Origin: Helicobacteraceae bacterium
Lineage (GTDB): Bacteria; Campylobacterota; Campylobacteria; Campylobacterales; Sulfurimonadaceae
Length of the DNA: 64,000 bases
Assembly: GCA_027038835.1 (NCBI GenBank)
Contig: JALWGC010000013.1
Coordinates: 35,621 to 99,620, forward strand
Reading direction: 5' to 3'
This document shows, one piece after another, positions 17,577 through 27,280 of this stretch (the first letter of the stretch is position 1; the number at the start of each line of letters is the position of its first letter). The notes below the pieces were generated by a model. That model did no database searches. It was not told where the DNA came from and saw nothing but the letters and a program-made list of their open reading frames with translations. Both the position numbers and the translations under genes were made by a program.

Positions 17577-18374
17577 ATGAAACTATTAGCCGGACCATGT
17601 GTGATTGAAAGTGAAGAAAATGTTTTTAAAATCGCGCAAAATTTAAGTAAATATCAAGAAGACGACACGATAGACTTCTACTTCAAAGCGAGCTTCGATA
17701 AAGCCAACCGTACCTCTTTGGAATCGTACAGAGGACCGGGACTTGAGGAAGGATTGCGCATTTTAGAAAAAGTGAAGCAGGAATTTGGCTATAAAGTCGT
17801 TACCGACGTACATGAAACCTATCAGGTACAACCGGTTGCGGAAGTGGTCGATATGCTCCAAATCCCCGCATTTCTTTGTCGCCAAACCGATCTTTTGGTA
17901 GCGTGCGCTACGACCGACAAAGAGATAAACATCAAAAAAGGGCAGTTTTTAGACGGTAATGCTATGCAATATCCCCTTTTAAAAGTACTCAAAACCAGAG
18001 GGTGCGAAGAAGCGACTTACCAAAACAGTCAAAAACACGGAGTGTATCTGTGTGAGCGGGGCAACACTTTCGGATACGGCAACTTGGTGGTCGATATGAG
18101 AAACTTAGTGATTATGCGCCGCTATGCTCCCGTAATCTTCGATGCCACCCACTCGGTACAGATGCCAACCTCCCAAGGGGGCAAAACGGGTGGAGACAGC
18201 TCGTTCGTTCCCTATCTTGCAAAAGCGGCGGCCGCCGTCGGGGTGGACGGATTCTTTTTCGAAACCCATTTCGACCCAAGTATCGCACTTAGCGATGGAC
18301 CAAACATGGTTAAGTTGGGAGAATTAGATGCTATAATAGCAACGATAAAAAAGATAACTCAAATTACACAATAA
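17577..18374 (+). CDS. kdsA: 3-deoxy-8-phosphooctulonate synthase
   Basis: KdsA condenses phosphoenolpyruvate and arabinose 5-phosphate into KDO 8-phosphate for lipopolysaccharide. Family signatures are [12 protein letters not shown] at the start, [12 protein letters not shown], GTxx-free [14 protein letters not shown], and [10 protein letters not shown]. The 265 residues are typical. It opens a compact run (kdsA, ribH, Rpn-like gene, nusB, mqnC, M16 gene) with short gaps. Confidence 0.95.
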   Translation: MKLLAGPCVIESEENVFKIAQNLSKYQEDDTIDFYFKASFDKANRTSLESYRGPGLEEGLRILEKVKQEFGYKVVTDVHETYQVQPVAEVVDMLQIPAFLCRQTDLLVACATTDKEINIKKGQFLDGNAMQYPLLKVLKTRGCEEATYQNSQKHGVYLCERGNTFGYGNLVVDMRNLVIMRRYAPVIFDATHSVQMPTSQGGKTGGDSSFVPYLAKAAAAVGVDGFFFETHFDPSIALSDGPNMVKLGELDAIIATIKKITQITQ

Positions 18375-18382
18375 GGACAAAG

Positions 18383-18847
18383 ATGCAAACAATCGAGGGA
18401 AAACTAAATGTTGTCAAAGGGAAAAAGATAGCGATAATTAGCACAAGATGGAACCATTTCGTGGTTGACAGGCTTGTTGAAGGAGCCAAAGACGCGTTTT
18501 TGCGCCATGGAGGAGACGAAGCAAATTTGACACATGTGATAGCCCCGGGAGCGTTCGAGCTTCCTTTGGTCGTGGACAAACTTCTTGAAAGCGGTAAATA
18601 CGACGCTATCTGTGCTTTGGGAGCGGTTATTCGCGGCTCTACGCCCCACTTCGACTACGTCGCGGCGGAAGCGACCAAAGGGATAGCGAGTATGAGTTTG
18701 AAATACCACAAACCGGTAAGCTTCGGACTGCTCACTACCGACACCATCGAGCAAGCGATCGAGCGAAGCGGAACCAAAGCGGGCAACAAAGGGTTCGAAG
18801 CGATGACCACGGTTATAGAGATGTTGACGTTGTTCGAGGAGCTCTAA
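18383..18847 (+). CDS. ribH: 6,7-dimethyl-8-ribityllumazine synthase
   Basis: Lumazine synthase makes the penultimate riboflavin intermediate and assembles as a multimer. The 154 residues include [43 protein letters not shown] and [11 protein letters not shown], which are family hallmarks. AGGACAAAG precedes the ATG. In most relatives nusB follows directly; here a nuclease-like gene intervenes. Confidence 0.95.
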   Translation: MQTIEGKLNVVKGKKIAIISTRWNHFVVDRLVEGAKDAFLRHGGDEANLTHVIAPGAFELPLVVDKLLESGKYDAICALGAVIRGSTPHFDYVAAEATKGIASMSLKYHKPVSFGLLTTDTIEQAIERSGTKAGNKGFEAMTTVIEMLTLFEEL

Positions 18848-18852
18848 AAAGA

Positions 18853-19725
18853 GTGAAAAAAGATATCACGACAAAAGAGGTTGTTACCGCTATCACCAAA
18901 GATATAGCCAAATACATCCTCAATCTCGAGGTTAGCGACGTAGAATTCATCGACAAAGAGCTCAAAAGGGTCGAAAAACGGGAAGCCGACATTGTCGCGA
19001 AATGTCGTATCGAGGGTGCAGAAAAGATTCTTCATATAGAGATTCAAAACAACAACGATGCAAAAATGCACAGGCGGATGCTTCGCTACTACAACGACAT
19101 CAAATTCGATTACGAAAATACCGAAGTGATTCAATATTGCATATACATCGGAAAGCACCCTTTGAAGATGCAAGCAGCGATAGAGGAGCCCTCTTTACGA
19201 TACAGCTATAAGCTTATAGATATGCGCTTGATAAATTGCGAAGAATTTTTGAAAATTGACACTCCCGATGCTTTGGTGCTAAGCATACTTTGTGATTTTA
19301 AAGAAAAAAATGAGCTCGATATTGTAAAATATATCATCAAGAGAATTAGAGAGTTGGTAGGAGATGATGAAAATCAGCTCTCGAAATATATGCTGATTTT
19401 GGAAACACTATCAGAAAACAGGGAATTGAAAAAAACCATCAAGGAGGCGGAGATGCTGCTAAGAGAGATACGGTTCGAAGACCTTCCAAGTTACGAAATA
19501 GGTTTGGAAAAAGGGATAGAAGACGGGATGAAAAAAGGGCTGGAGCAAGGGCTTGAGAAGGGACTCGAGCAAGGGCTAGAACAAGGGCTCGAACAGGGGA
19601 TCGAACTCGGTAGATATATAGCTTTGTACGAATTTGGCATTCCTGTTGAAGAGATAGCTAAACGTTACAGCAAAACAAAAGAGTACATCGAAGATATAAT
19701 TCAAAAATATAGGGACAAAAACTAA
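18853..19725 (+). CDS. Rpn/PD-(D/E)xK-type nuclease-like protein with tetrapeptide repeats
   Basis: The 290-residue protein has the layout of Rpn-family (recombination-promoting nuclease / former transposase_31) proteins. A PD-(D/E)xK-like core is visible at about residues 35-65 (EADIVAKCRIEG...ILHIEIQNN, giving D and ExQ), followed by a helical region and a run of nine tetrapeptides of type GLEQ/GLEK at residues 217-252. The C-terminus IPVEEIAKRYSKTKEYIEDII resembles a helix-turn-helix. It starts with GTG 5 bases after ribH and ends on a TAATG junction with nusB, so it has been inserted into the ribH-nusB pair while keeping coupling. Confidence 0.65.
   Translation: MKKDITTKEVVTAITKDIAKYILNLEVSDVEFIDKELKRVEKREADIVAKCRIEGAEKILHIEIQNNNDAKMHRRMLRYYNDIKFDYENTEVIQYCIYIGKHPLKMQAAIEEPSLRYSYKLIDMRLINCEEFLKIDTPDALVLSILCDFKEKNELDIVKYIIKRIRELVGDDENQLSKYMLILETLSENRELKKTIKEAEMLLREIRFEDLPSYEIGLEKGIEDGMKKGLEQGLEKGLEQGLEQGLEQGIELGRYIALYEFGIPVEEIAKRYSKTKEYIEDIIQKYRDKN
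19501..19608 (+). repeat. 12-base tandem repeat coding (GLEQ)n
   Basis: Nine in-frame 12-base units of the type GGxCTxGAxCAA encode GLEK, GIED, GMKK, GLEQ, GLEK, GLEQ, GLEQ, GLEQ and GIEL. The last units are nearly identical, so copy number could vary without frame loss. Confidence 0.8.
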
Positions 19726-20132
19726 TGGCGACACGACATCAAGCAAGAATGGCAGTTGTAAGTTTACTTTACGCTTACGACTTAGGAAACGGCAAAATCG
19801 CCGACGTGGCAGTGGATATTTTGGAGGAGAAAAAAATCCGCAACAAACAACGCGAATTCGCTTTGGGACTCTTCGAGGGGGTTATAGAAAATCTCGAGAA
19901 GATAGACGAAGCGATCAAAGAGCATCTCAAAGATTGGGATTTCGAGCGACTTGGAAGCATCGAAAGAGCGACTTTGCGTCTTGGAGCGTATGAAATCATG
20001 TTCGGCGAACTCGATCCGGCAGTGGTTATCAACGAAGCGGTGGAGATAAGCAAAAGTTTCGCCGCGGAGCAGTCACCGAAATTTATCAACGGCGTACTTG
20101 ACGCCATCGCAAAAGATGTGAAGAAAAAATAA
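19725..20132 (+). CDS. nusB: Transcription antitermination factor NusB
   Basis: NusB binds boxA RNA with NusE (S10) in rRNA antitermination. The 135 residues begin MATRHQARMAVVSLLYAYDLG and contain the family segment ERATLRLGAYEIMFGELDPAVVINEAVEISK. Its ATG overlaps the preceding stop (TAATG). Confidence 0.92.
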   Translation: MATRHQARMAVVSLLYAYDLGNGKIADVAVDILEEKKIRNKQREFALGLFEGVIENLEKIDEAIKEHLKDWDFERLGSIERATLRLGAYEIMFGELDPAVVINEAVEISKSFAAEQSPKFINGVLDAIAKDVKKK

Positions 20133-20153
20133 GATTACGACAAAAGCAGGACA

Positions 20154-21203
20154 ATGCAAAGACTGACTAAAGAAGAAGCACTCGACCTCATCAAAAACGC
20201 CGATTTGAAAGAACTCGGACGGATGGCAACAGCAAGAAAAAAAGAGCTTCACCCAAAAGGGATTACCACTTTCGTAGTCGATAGAAACATCAACTACACC
20301 AACATCTGCTGGGTAGATTGTAAATTTTGCGCGTTTTACCGCCACGAAAAAGACGCCGACGCGTATGTGCTCAGTTTCGAGGAGATAGACGCGAAAATAG
20401 ACGAACTTTTAGAAATAGGCGGTACGCAAATCCTCTTCCAAGGGGGTGTGCATCCGAAATTAAAAATCGAATGGTACGAAGATTTGGTCGAGCATATCCA
20501 CACCAAATATCCCGATATCACCATCCACGGCTTTAGCGCCATCGAAATAGACTTCATAGCCAAAGTTTCACGCATCAGCGTCGAGGAGGTTTTAAAGCGA
20601 CTGCACAAAAAGGGGCTTGCCTCGATTCCGGGTGCCGGAGCGGAAATACTCAACGACCGCGTTCGCGACATCATAGCCCCGCGCAAAATCGATGCCGACG
20701 TATGGATAGACGTACACCGAAAAGCACACAAGCTCGGCATCAAAAGTACCGCGACGATGATGTACGGTACGGTGGAAAGCGATGAGGAGATTTTGGAACA
20801 TTTCGAGCGTGTGAGAAATCTCCAAGACGAAACAGGCGGTTTTAGAGCGTTTATCATGTGGAGCTTCCAGTCCCAAAACACCGAGCTTGCGCGACTCATT
20901 CCAAACTTGCCAAAACCATCTTCCAACCGCTATTTACGCCTTTTGGCAGTTGCAAGACTCTACCTTGACAACATCCCAAACATCCAAAGCTCATGGGTTA
21001 CACAAGGTCCTTACATCGGTCAGATGGCTTTAATGTTCGGTGCAAACGACCTTGGCAGTACCATGATGGAAGAAAACGTGGTACGTAGTGCCGGCGCAGG
21101 TTTTAGAATGGCGAAAGAGGAGATGGTACGCCTCATCCGCGACATCGGCGAGACACCCGCCATTCGAGACACCGCCTACAATACCTTAGAGGTTTTTGCA
21201 TGA
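20154..21203 (+). CDS. mqnC: Cyclic dehypoxanthinyl futalosine synthase
   Basis: MqnC is a radical-SAM enzyme of the futalosine route to menaquinone, the route used by Campylobacterota. The cluster motif CxxxCxxC is CWVDCKFC in the first 65 residues. FQGGVHPKLKIEWYEDL, IPGAGAEILNDRVR and SSWVTQGPYIGQMALMFGANDLGSTMMEENVV are family segments. The 349 residues are normal. The next gene starts 4 bases before its stop. Confidence 0.92.
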   Translation: MQRLTKEEALDLIKNADLKELGRMATARKKELHPKGITTFVVDRNINYTNICWVDCKFCAFYRHEKDADAYVLSFEEIDAKIDELLEIGGTQILFQGGVHPKLKIEWYEDLVEHIHTKYPDITIHGFSAIEIDFIAKVSRISVEEVLKRLHKKGLASIPGAGAEILNDRVRDIIAPRKIDADVWIDVHRKAHKLGIKSTATMMYGTVESDEEILEHFERVRNLQDETGGFRAFIMWSFQSQNTELARLIPNLPKPSSNRYLRLLAVARLYLDNIPNIQSSWVTQGPYIGQMALMFGANDLGSTMMEENVVRSAGAGFRMAKEEMVRLIRDIGETPAIRDTAYNTLEVFA

Positions 21204-22480
21204 AATTTTTCATCTCCATCTTATTATTAGGACAACTACTTATGGCAGCGACTATCAACCAAATAAACATCGACGATACGAAAATCACCACTATAGAAGA
21301 ACAAGACCACCGACTCCCGCTTCTAAATGTTCAACTTATCTTTCAAGTAAGCGGTAGTATAGAAGATAAAGACAAACCCGGGCTTGCCAAAATGTGCGCG
21401 CAAATTCTCGGTGAAGGAACCAAAGCGCTTGGCTCGTCCAAATTTGCCGAAAAACTCGCAAGCGATGCTATCCATATCTCCGCGCATGCAGGCGTGGAAA
21501 CTTTCGTCATAGAACTGAGTGCACTCAAAGAGAAACAAAACGAGGCGCTCAAACGTCTTAAAGAGCTTTTAAGTGACCCCAACCTCACCCAAGAAGCCTT
21601 GCAAAAAGTCAAAACCAAAATGGTTGGCAAACTACAAGCCAAAGAGGATGATTTCGACTATATCGCAAGCAAAAACCTAAAAAAACTCCTCTATGAAGGC
21701 ACACCTCTTGCCAATCCAAAAGACGGTACACCAAAGAGTATAAAAAGCATCACCTTAAAAGACGTGGAAAATTTCCTCCATACCCATCTCGTCCTCTCTC
21801 GCCTCATTATCGCGATGGGGGGAGATTTGGATTCTAAACTTCAAGCGAAAATGGCACAAGCGCTCTCATCGCTCCCAAAAGGGCAAAGCGCGACACTACC
21901 GTTTTATCAAGCAAGCGGCAAACAAAAAGAGCTTATAGTGAAAAAACAGACCAAACAGGCTTATATCTATTTCGGTGCTCCTTTTACCATGCATGTAAAC
22001 GACAAAGAGCTCTACAAAGCCAAAGTCGCGGCGTTCATCCTTGGAAGCGGCGGGTTCGGGAGCCGACTGATGGAGACGATTCGAGTCAAACATGGGCTAG
22101 CCTACTCGGCGTACAGCCGTATCAACATCAACAAAAGCCACAGCTACTTCAGCGGTTACATGCAAACCAAACTCGACTCGCAGAAAAAAGCGCTCGAGTT
22201 GACAAAAGAAACGATCCACAACTTCGTAACAAAAGGTGCGACACAAGAGGAACTACAACAGACCAAAAAGTTCCTTCTTGGTAGCGAACCGCTACGAAAC
22301 GAAACGATGAACCAACGGCTCAACCGCGCGTTTATGGAATACTACAGAGGCTACAAACCGGGACATTATAAAGAGGAACTCGAGCAAATCGAGCGTCTAA
22401 CCCTTGAAGAACTGAACAAGTTCATTAAGAAACATACGGAAATCGAACAAATTTCCGTAAGTATCGTGACAAATGATTGA
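21200..22480 (+). CDS. Periplasmic M16-like protein, probably non-catalytic
   Basis: A signal peptide (residues 1-16, ending LLMAAT) precedes two M16 domains over 426 residues. Where active M16 proteases have the HxxEH zinc motif, this protein has PGLAKMCAQILGEGT, so the ligands are missing. The second-domain signatures are kept (GSGGFGSRLMETIRVKHGLAYSAYSR). Such proteins usually pair with an active partner or have a binding role. It overlaps mqnC by 4 bases. A hairpin (ACGGAAAT/ATTTCCGT) lies within its last codons. Confidence 0.75.
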   Translation: MKFFISILLLGQLLMAATINQINIDDTKITTIEEQDHRLPLLNVQLIFQVSGSIEDKDKPGLAKMCAQILGEGTKALGSSKFAEKLASDAIHISAHAGVETFVIELSALKEKQNEALKRLKELLSDPNLTQEALQKVKTKMVGKLQAKEDDFDYIASKNLKKLLYEGTPLANPKDGTPKSIKSITLKDVENFLHTHLVLSRLIIAMGGDLDSKLQAKMAQALSSLPKGQSATLPFYQASGKQKELIVKKQTKQAYIYFGAPFTMHVNDKELYKAKVAAFILGSGGFGSRLMETIRVKHGLAYSAYSRININKSHSYFSGYMQTKLDSQKKALELTKETIHNFVTKGATQEELQQTKKFLLGSEPLRNETMNQRLNRAFMEYYRGYKPGHYKEELEQIERLTLEELNKFIKKHTEIEQISVSIVTND

Positions 22481-22522
22481 TTTTTCGTTATAATAATCAT
22501 AAACAAAACGAAAAGGAAACCT

Positions 22523-23608
22523 ATGGGACTTTTTGGCAACGACTGTAGCGAACAGCAAAAACGGATACAACAACTCGAAGAGGAAAACGCATCTTTACAA
22601 AGGGAAGTGGAGCAACTTCGACTCCAACTCTCTTCTACACAAAACAAAACTTGCGAAGATGACGAAAAAGCGATGTCGGAAGAAGAGCTTATCAAACTTC
22701 TACTCCACTCATACGAAGATGGGATCAAATTTACACAAACCATTTTGGAATCGACCATAAACCAGCTCGAAGACGCGACAGAACTCAACCAAAAAACCGC
22801 ATCGCGCATCGACAACGTCCACAAAGAGCGTGACCATCTCGACACTTCCGTCTCCCAAATGGCGCAAGACGCTTCTACGCTCGATGACGGTGCCAGCACG
22901 CTTAACGAAAGTGTCAGTTCCATTAGCGAAGTTATCTCGCTTATCAAAGATATCTCCGACCAAACGAACCTTTTGGCACTCAATGCCGCCATCGAAGCGG
23001 CACGCGCTGGAGAGCATGGGCGCGGTTTCGCCGTCGTCGCGGACGAGGTGCGAAAACTTGCCGAGCGAACCCAAAAAGCGACTGCCGAAGTCGAAATCAA
23101 CATCGCTCAACTCAAGCAAAACTCCGCCGATATCCAAACCACCGCAGAAGCGTTTAGAGAACAAAGCGAAATGATAGCCTCTATACTTGCGCGCTTCTTC
23201 GAGCAACTCGATTTCGTCATCTCCAATTCGGAACAAATCAACAAAATCACCGAATATATCACCAGCGAAATAGCTGTTGGCAACGGCAAACTCGATCATA
23301 TACTCTTCAAACTCCTTGCCTACAACACTTTTATTAACAACCGAACTTCCAGTCTAATGGATGAAAACAGTTGTCGATTCGGTAAGTGGTTCAACGAAAC
23401 GGCAAAACGCCTCATCAAAAACGACACCAAAACCATCAACGATGTTGACAGATACCACAAAACGGTCCACCAAAAAGCCAAACAAGCGGTAGAAAGCTGG
23501 AAAAACGGCAACTACGAACAAGCGCTCAAACTCATGCAAGAAGTGGAACAGGCAAGCGACGTCGGTTTCAAAGAGCTTTATAGCGCCATCACTTCTTTAC
23601 AAAAATAG
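22523..23608 (+). CDS. Soluble methyl-accepting chemotaxis protein with C-terminal CZB domain
   Basis: There is no membrane segment. An N-terminal coiled coil (residues 10-40) leads to the receptor signalling tip ([42 protein letters not shown], which is the universal hairpin). A C-terminal CZB domain starts near residue 255, with its ligands in [15 protein letters not shown] and YHKTVHQKA. The cytoplasmic receptor probably senses zinc or oxidant. It closely resembles the cytoplasmic chemoreceptors with C-terminal CZB found in Helicobacter and Campylobacter (TlpD type). A TATAAT is 30 bases upstream and GGAAACC precedes the ATG. Confidence 0.88.
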   Translation: MGLFGNDCSEQQKRIQQLEEENASLQREVEQLRLQLSSTQNKTCEDDEKAMSEEELIKLLLHSYEDGIKFTQTILESTINQLEDATELNQKTASRIDNVHKERDHLDTSVSQMAQDASTLDDGASTLNESVSSISEVISLIKDISDQTNLLALNAAIEAARAGEHGRGFAVVADEVRKLAERTQKATAEVEINIAQLKQNSADIQTTAEAFREQSEMIASILARFFEQLDFVISNSEQINKITEYITSEIAVGNGKLDHILFKLLAYNTFINNRTSSLMDENSCRFGKWFNETAKRLIKNDTKTINDVDRYHKTVHQKAKQAVESWKNGNYEQALKLMQEVEQASDVGFKELYSAITSLQK

Positions 23609-23653
23609 TGTGGCATTTTGTCACGCTTTTTTGAAAATCCTCTTTGGGTTTGC

Positions 23654-23659
23654 TATAAT
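23654..23659 (+). promoter_or_regulatory. -10 box of recG; predicts a leaderless mRNA
   Basis: TGCTATAAT ends at 23659 and the ATG is at 23665. No ribosome binding site is visible between them. Confidence 0.5.
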
Positions 23660-23664
23660 CCCTT

Positions 23665-25443
23665 ATGGAAAAAAAAGAAGAGATTTTCAAAAAGCTCCAC
23701 ATCGACTCTTTTAGTGCTTTAGCGCTGCTTATCCCAAGTCGCTACGAAGATTATCGTCTTTATCCCAAGCTTTTGCCATCGACCCATATGGTTGTCGATG
23801 CCACTATAAACGATATCAGAAAAACTCCATCGACGTTTCAACTCGAACTCTACGCTCACAACTTCGCTCACCCCATAAGAGGGGTGATTTTTCATCCAAA
23901 ACCCTATATGCTCCACCAATTCGCCAAAAACAAACGGTTGTATCTTTACGGGCAAATAGAGTGCAAAAACGGTTTTTGCTCCATCAATATGCCAAAACCC
24001 GTAAGTGAATCCAACATCGGTACTATCACGCCGTTTTACAAAACACCCCTTCGAAGCGACATCCTGCGACGTTTTATAGCAAAGCATCTCAACCTGCAAG
24101 CTCTTTTAGCCGAAGGGCTTCGAGAAGATATCGCCACTACCCTTTTGGAGCTTCATTTTCCACAAACCCTTCAAAACGGATTGAGCGAAAAACAACTTTT
24201 CGCACTCAAGTTTACCGAACTGTTTTTACATATGAAAAAACTGCGCACAAAAAAGATATGCTTTCCTTCTCTAAGCCAACATGCAAGCGACATCACCAAC
24301 TGGCTCGATACACTTCCATTTACCCTGACCCAAGACCAAAAAAAAGCGATAGAGCAGATAAAAAACGACCTAAAAAGCGCTACAGCCGCTAGGCGCATGA
24401 TAGTTGGAGACGTTGGAAGCGGAAAGACGATGGTTATCCTCGCCTCGGCACTACTAAACTACCCTAACCGCTCCGTTTTGATGGCACCCACAACCGTTTT
24501 GGCGAACCAACTCTACGAAGAAGCGCAAAAACACCTCCCCATGCTAAAAACGGCGCTCGTTACGAACAAAACCAAAAAAATCGACCTAAACGAGTACGAC
24601 TTTCTCATAGGCACCCATGCGCTTTTGTATAAAGGACTTCCTGAAGCGACATTGGTCATGGTAGATGAACAGCACCGTTTCGGTACCAAACAACGGGCTC
24701 TGCTTTCACAACTGGTTCAAAGCGGTGAGAGAAAACCCCACTTTTTACAGTTTTCCGCAACTCCCATCCCTCGCACCCAAGCGATGATAGAGTCCGCCTA
24801 TATCGACGTAACCCTTATCACCCAGACACCTTTTAAAAAAGATATCACCTCCAAAGTGATAGGGAAAAAAGAATTTCCAAATCTTATAGAGCATATCAAA
24901 AACGAGATAGCCAAGAACAACCAAATTCTTATCGTCTATCCGCTTGTAAAAGAGAGTGATGCCATCTCCTACCAAAGTATAGACCAAGCCAGAAGTTGGT
25001 GGGAAAAACGGTTCGAAAACGTCTATGTCACCCATGGAAAGGACAAGGAAAAAGAACAAGTGTTACTCGAGTTTAGAGAAAAAGGCTCCATCCTCATCGC
25101 GACGACGGTCGTCGAAGTCGGTATATCGCTGCCTTGTTTGAGCACCGTCGTCATAGTGGGTGCGGAGCGTCTTGGACTCTCGACCCTGCATCAACTGCGC
25201 GGCAGGGTGAGCCGCACCGGTCTTAAAGGGTACTGCTATCTTTACACCAACCTTAAAAGCTCCAAACGACTCGAAGAGTTCTGCCGTACCCCAAGCGGTT
25301 TCGAGATAGCCAGACTCGATCTGAAATACCGCAACAGCGGCGACTTGCTAAGCGGCAAGGAACAAAGCGGAAAACAGTTTCGGTTCATCAATCTGGCAGA
25401 AGATGAAGAGGTTGTGACACAAGTAAGAGAGTTGTTTAACTAA
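23665..25443 (+). CDS. recG: ATP-dependent DNA helicase RecG
   Basis: RecG regresses stalled forks and branch-migrates Holliday junctions. Walker A is GDVGSGKT at 248-255, with a DEQH box (MVDEQHRFGTKQRALL) and later helicase motifs SATPIPRTQA and LRGRVSRTG. An N-terminal OB-fold wedge region precedes the helicase. At 592 residues it is shorter than the ~690 of E. coli, as in other Campylobacterota. Its 3' end overlaps priA by 8 bases. Confidence 0.92.
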   Translation: MEKKEEIFKKLHIDSFSALALLIPSRYEDYRLYPKLLPSTHMVVDATINDIRKTPSTFQLELYAHNFAHPIRGVIFHPKPYMLHQFAKNKRLYLYGQIECKNGFCSINMPKPVSESNIGTITPFYKTPLRSDILRRFIAKHLNLQALLAEGLREDIATTLLELHFPQTLQNGLSEKQLFALKFTELFLHMKKLRTKKICFPSLSQHASDITNWLDTLPFTLTQDQKKAIEQIKNDLKSATAARRMIVGDVGSGKTMVILASALLNYPNRSVLMAPTTVLANQLYEEAQKHLPMLKTALVTNKTKKIDLNEYDFLIGTHALLYKGLPEATLVMVDEQHRFGTKQRALLSQLVQSGERKPHFLQFSATPIPRTQAMIESAYIDVTLITQTPFKKDITSKVIGKKEFPNLIEHIKNEIAKNNQILIVYPLVKESDAISYQSIDQARSWWEKRFENVYVTHGKDKEKEQVLLEFREKGSILIATTVVEVGISLPCLSTVVIVGAERLGLSTLHQLRGRVSRTGLKGYCYLYTNLKSSKRLEEFCRTPSGFEIARLDLKYRNSGDLLSGKEQSGKQFRFINLAEDEEVVTQVRELFN

Positions 25444-27277
25444 ACTCCAACGGGTCCATATCCACCTCTGCTAACTCCACTCTCGAAGCGCGTATCGCTT
25501 TGAGCAAATCGGTCGCTTTTTTGGAACGAAGCAGGATTTCGAAACGGTATTTTCCGGCAACTTTAGCGATGCTACACTCCCCTTTTCCAACTATCTCGAC
25601 CGTCTGGGAAAACCCAAGCAGATTTTGATACATTTTCTCCATCTGTTCTTTGGCTTTTAGAGCGTTTTTATGTGCAAAAAGTATGCGCGCCAAGCGTCTA
25701 AAAGGGGGGTAGAGACCTTCTCTATAAAACCGTTCATCTTCCAAAAAAGCGTCATAATCTTCGACAAAACTACCGAAAAACTCCTCGTTGAAGGTTTGCA
25801 CCACCACTTCGGCATCTTTTTTGCGCCCGCTTCTTCCGGCTATTTGTACAAGGGTGCTGAGTGCTTTCTCCCTCGCTCGATAATCGGGAAGCCCCAGCAT
25901 ATTGTCCATGCCAAGAACGACCGCCAAAGTTACGTCGTGGTAATCATGCCCTTTTGAGAGCATCTGTGTTCCAACAAGAATGTCTATCTCTTTGTCATTG
26001 AAGCGCTTGAGCAGTTTTTTGAGTTTTGCATTTGTCGTAACCGTATCTCGGTCGAACTGCTCTATAATCGCTTGCGCAAAGATGCGACGCAACTCGCTCA
26101 CCACTTCCGCCGTACCCAAACGAGAGGTTCTAAGATTCTCACCGCCACATTTAGGGCAAACATTCGGTACGGCTTGGATGAATCCGCAGTAATGGCATTT
26201 TAGTGCATTGAGCTTTATATGCAAACTCATCCCGACGTTACAAAACGCACACTCAAACCCCTCCCCGCAATCGGCACATTGCAAATACTTGAAATTTGCT
26301 CGTGTGGGAACGAAAACTATCGATTGTTCTTTTTTTTCCACTCTGTTTGCGAGTTTATCCAAAATAAGCGGTGTGAGTTGCTCAAGAGAGTGTTCGAACA
26401 AAAAAGAGCGACTCGATTTGAAATGGCGCCCTTTTAGACGAAAACTCGGATACTTCTCGTACGTTGCAAGTGTGGGAGTCGCACTACCAAGTACGACTGG
26501 AACGTTTTGGACTTTCCCAAGATACACCGCAACATCTCGAGCGTTGTAGCGGGGTCGTGATGAAGCCTTGTAGCTGTCGTCATGCTCTTCATCCACCACT
26601 ACCAGTCCGAGATTGTCTATGGGCAGGAACAAAGCCGAGCGCGGTCCTGCGATTATGGTCGCTTCGCCGCTTCTTATTGTTTCAAGAGCGCTAACTTTTT
26701 GCTTTTTGGTCAGTTTCGAATGCCACATGACGACACTTGAGCCAAAATGTTCTTTGAGCCGTTTTTCCATTTGGGGCGTCAAAGAGATTTCGGGCATGAG
26801 GAATATAGAGCGTTTTTTTTGTGCGCTCGCTTTTTCAAAAAGTTTCATGTAAATTTCGGTTTTTCCGCTTCCGGTATCGCCAAAAAGAAGCGAAACCTCT
26901 TGTTGTTGCAAAAACTCCATCGCTTTGTTCTGCTCTTTGGTCAACGTTATGTCGCTATGGAGCTCTTGGACATCCTTCACATCGATATCATGGGCAAAAG
27001 GAACGAAAAGCGCAAGCGCTTCACCAAGTGAACAAAAATAATACGAAGCGATAAACCTCGCTAACTCAAGCTGTTTTTTGGAGTAGAAAAAAGGAAGCGG
27101 CACAAGGGGTTGTGTCGCGAAGTGTGGTTTGTCACACCCACCCAAGACAACCCCTTCTACCGTTTTGGAGCGAAGTGGAACTTCCACTTTCGCACCCACT
27201 TCGACTTGTGTCGTAGCACTGTAGGTCAAAACCCCAAGCGGGGAACCAAGCAGTGCTATTTCATAGTAGTAGCTCAC
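25436..27277 (-). CDS. priA: Primosomal protein N' (replication restart helicase)
   Basis: PriA reloads the replisome at collapsed forks. Walker A is FGDTGSGKTEIY, the DEAH-type box is VVDEEHDDSYK, and paired zinc-binding cysteines are present (CADCGEGFECAFCN, CHYCGF, CPKCGG). At 613 residues it is a compact version of the family. It begins 3 bases after a pseudopilin gene, so it is probably co-transcribed with the three pseudopilins. Confidence 0.93.
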   Translation of the reverse strand: MSYYYEIALLGSPLGVLTYSATTQVEVGAKVEVPLRSKTVEGVVLGGCDKPHFATQPLVPLPFFYSKKQLELARFIASYYFCSLGEALALFVPFAHDIDVKDVQELHSDITLTKEQNKAMEFLQQQEVSLLFGDTGSGKTEIYMKLFEKASAQKKRSIFLMPEISLTPQMEKRLKEHFGSSVVMWHSKLTKKQKVSALETIRSGEATIIAGPRSALFLPIDNLGLVVVDEEHDDSYKASSRPRYNARDVAVYLGKVQNVPVVLGSATPTLATYEKYPSFRLKGRHFKSSRSFLFEHSLEQLTPLILDKLANRVEKKEQSIVFVPTRANFKYLQCADCGEGFECAFCNVGMSLHIKLNALKCHYCGFIQAVPNVCPKCGGENLRTSRLGTAEVVSELRRIFAQAIIEQFDRDTVTTNAKLKKLLKRFNDKEIDILVGTQMLSKGHDYHDVTLAVVLGMDNMLGLPDYRAREKALSTLVQIAGRSGRKKDAEVVVQTFNEEFFGSFVEDYDAFLEDERFYREGLYPPFRRLARILFAHKNALKAKEQMEKMYQNLLGFSQTVEIVGKGECSIAKVAGKYRFEILLRSKKATDLLKAIRASRVELAEVDMDPLEFS

Positions 27278-27280
27278 GCG

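Noticed and set aside
22455..22475. Hairpin ACGGAAAT/ATTTCCGT as a terminator of the M16 gene
   Set aside because: It lies inside the coding end and no U-run follows; noted only as a possible mRNA structure.
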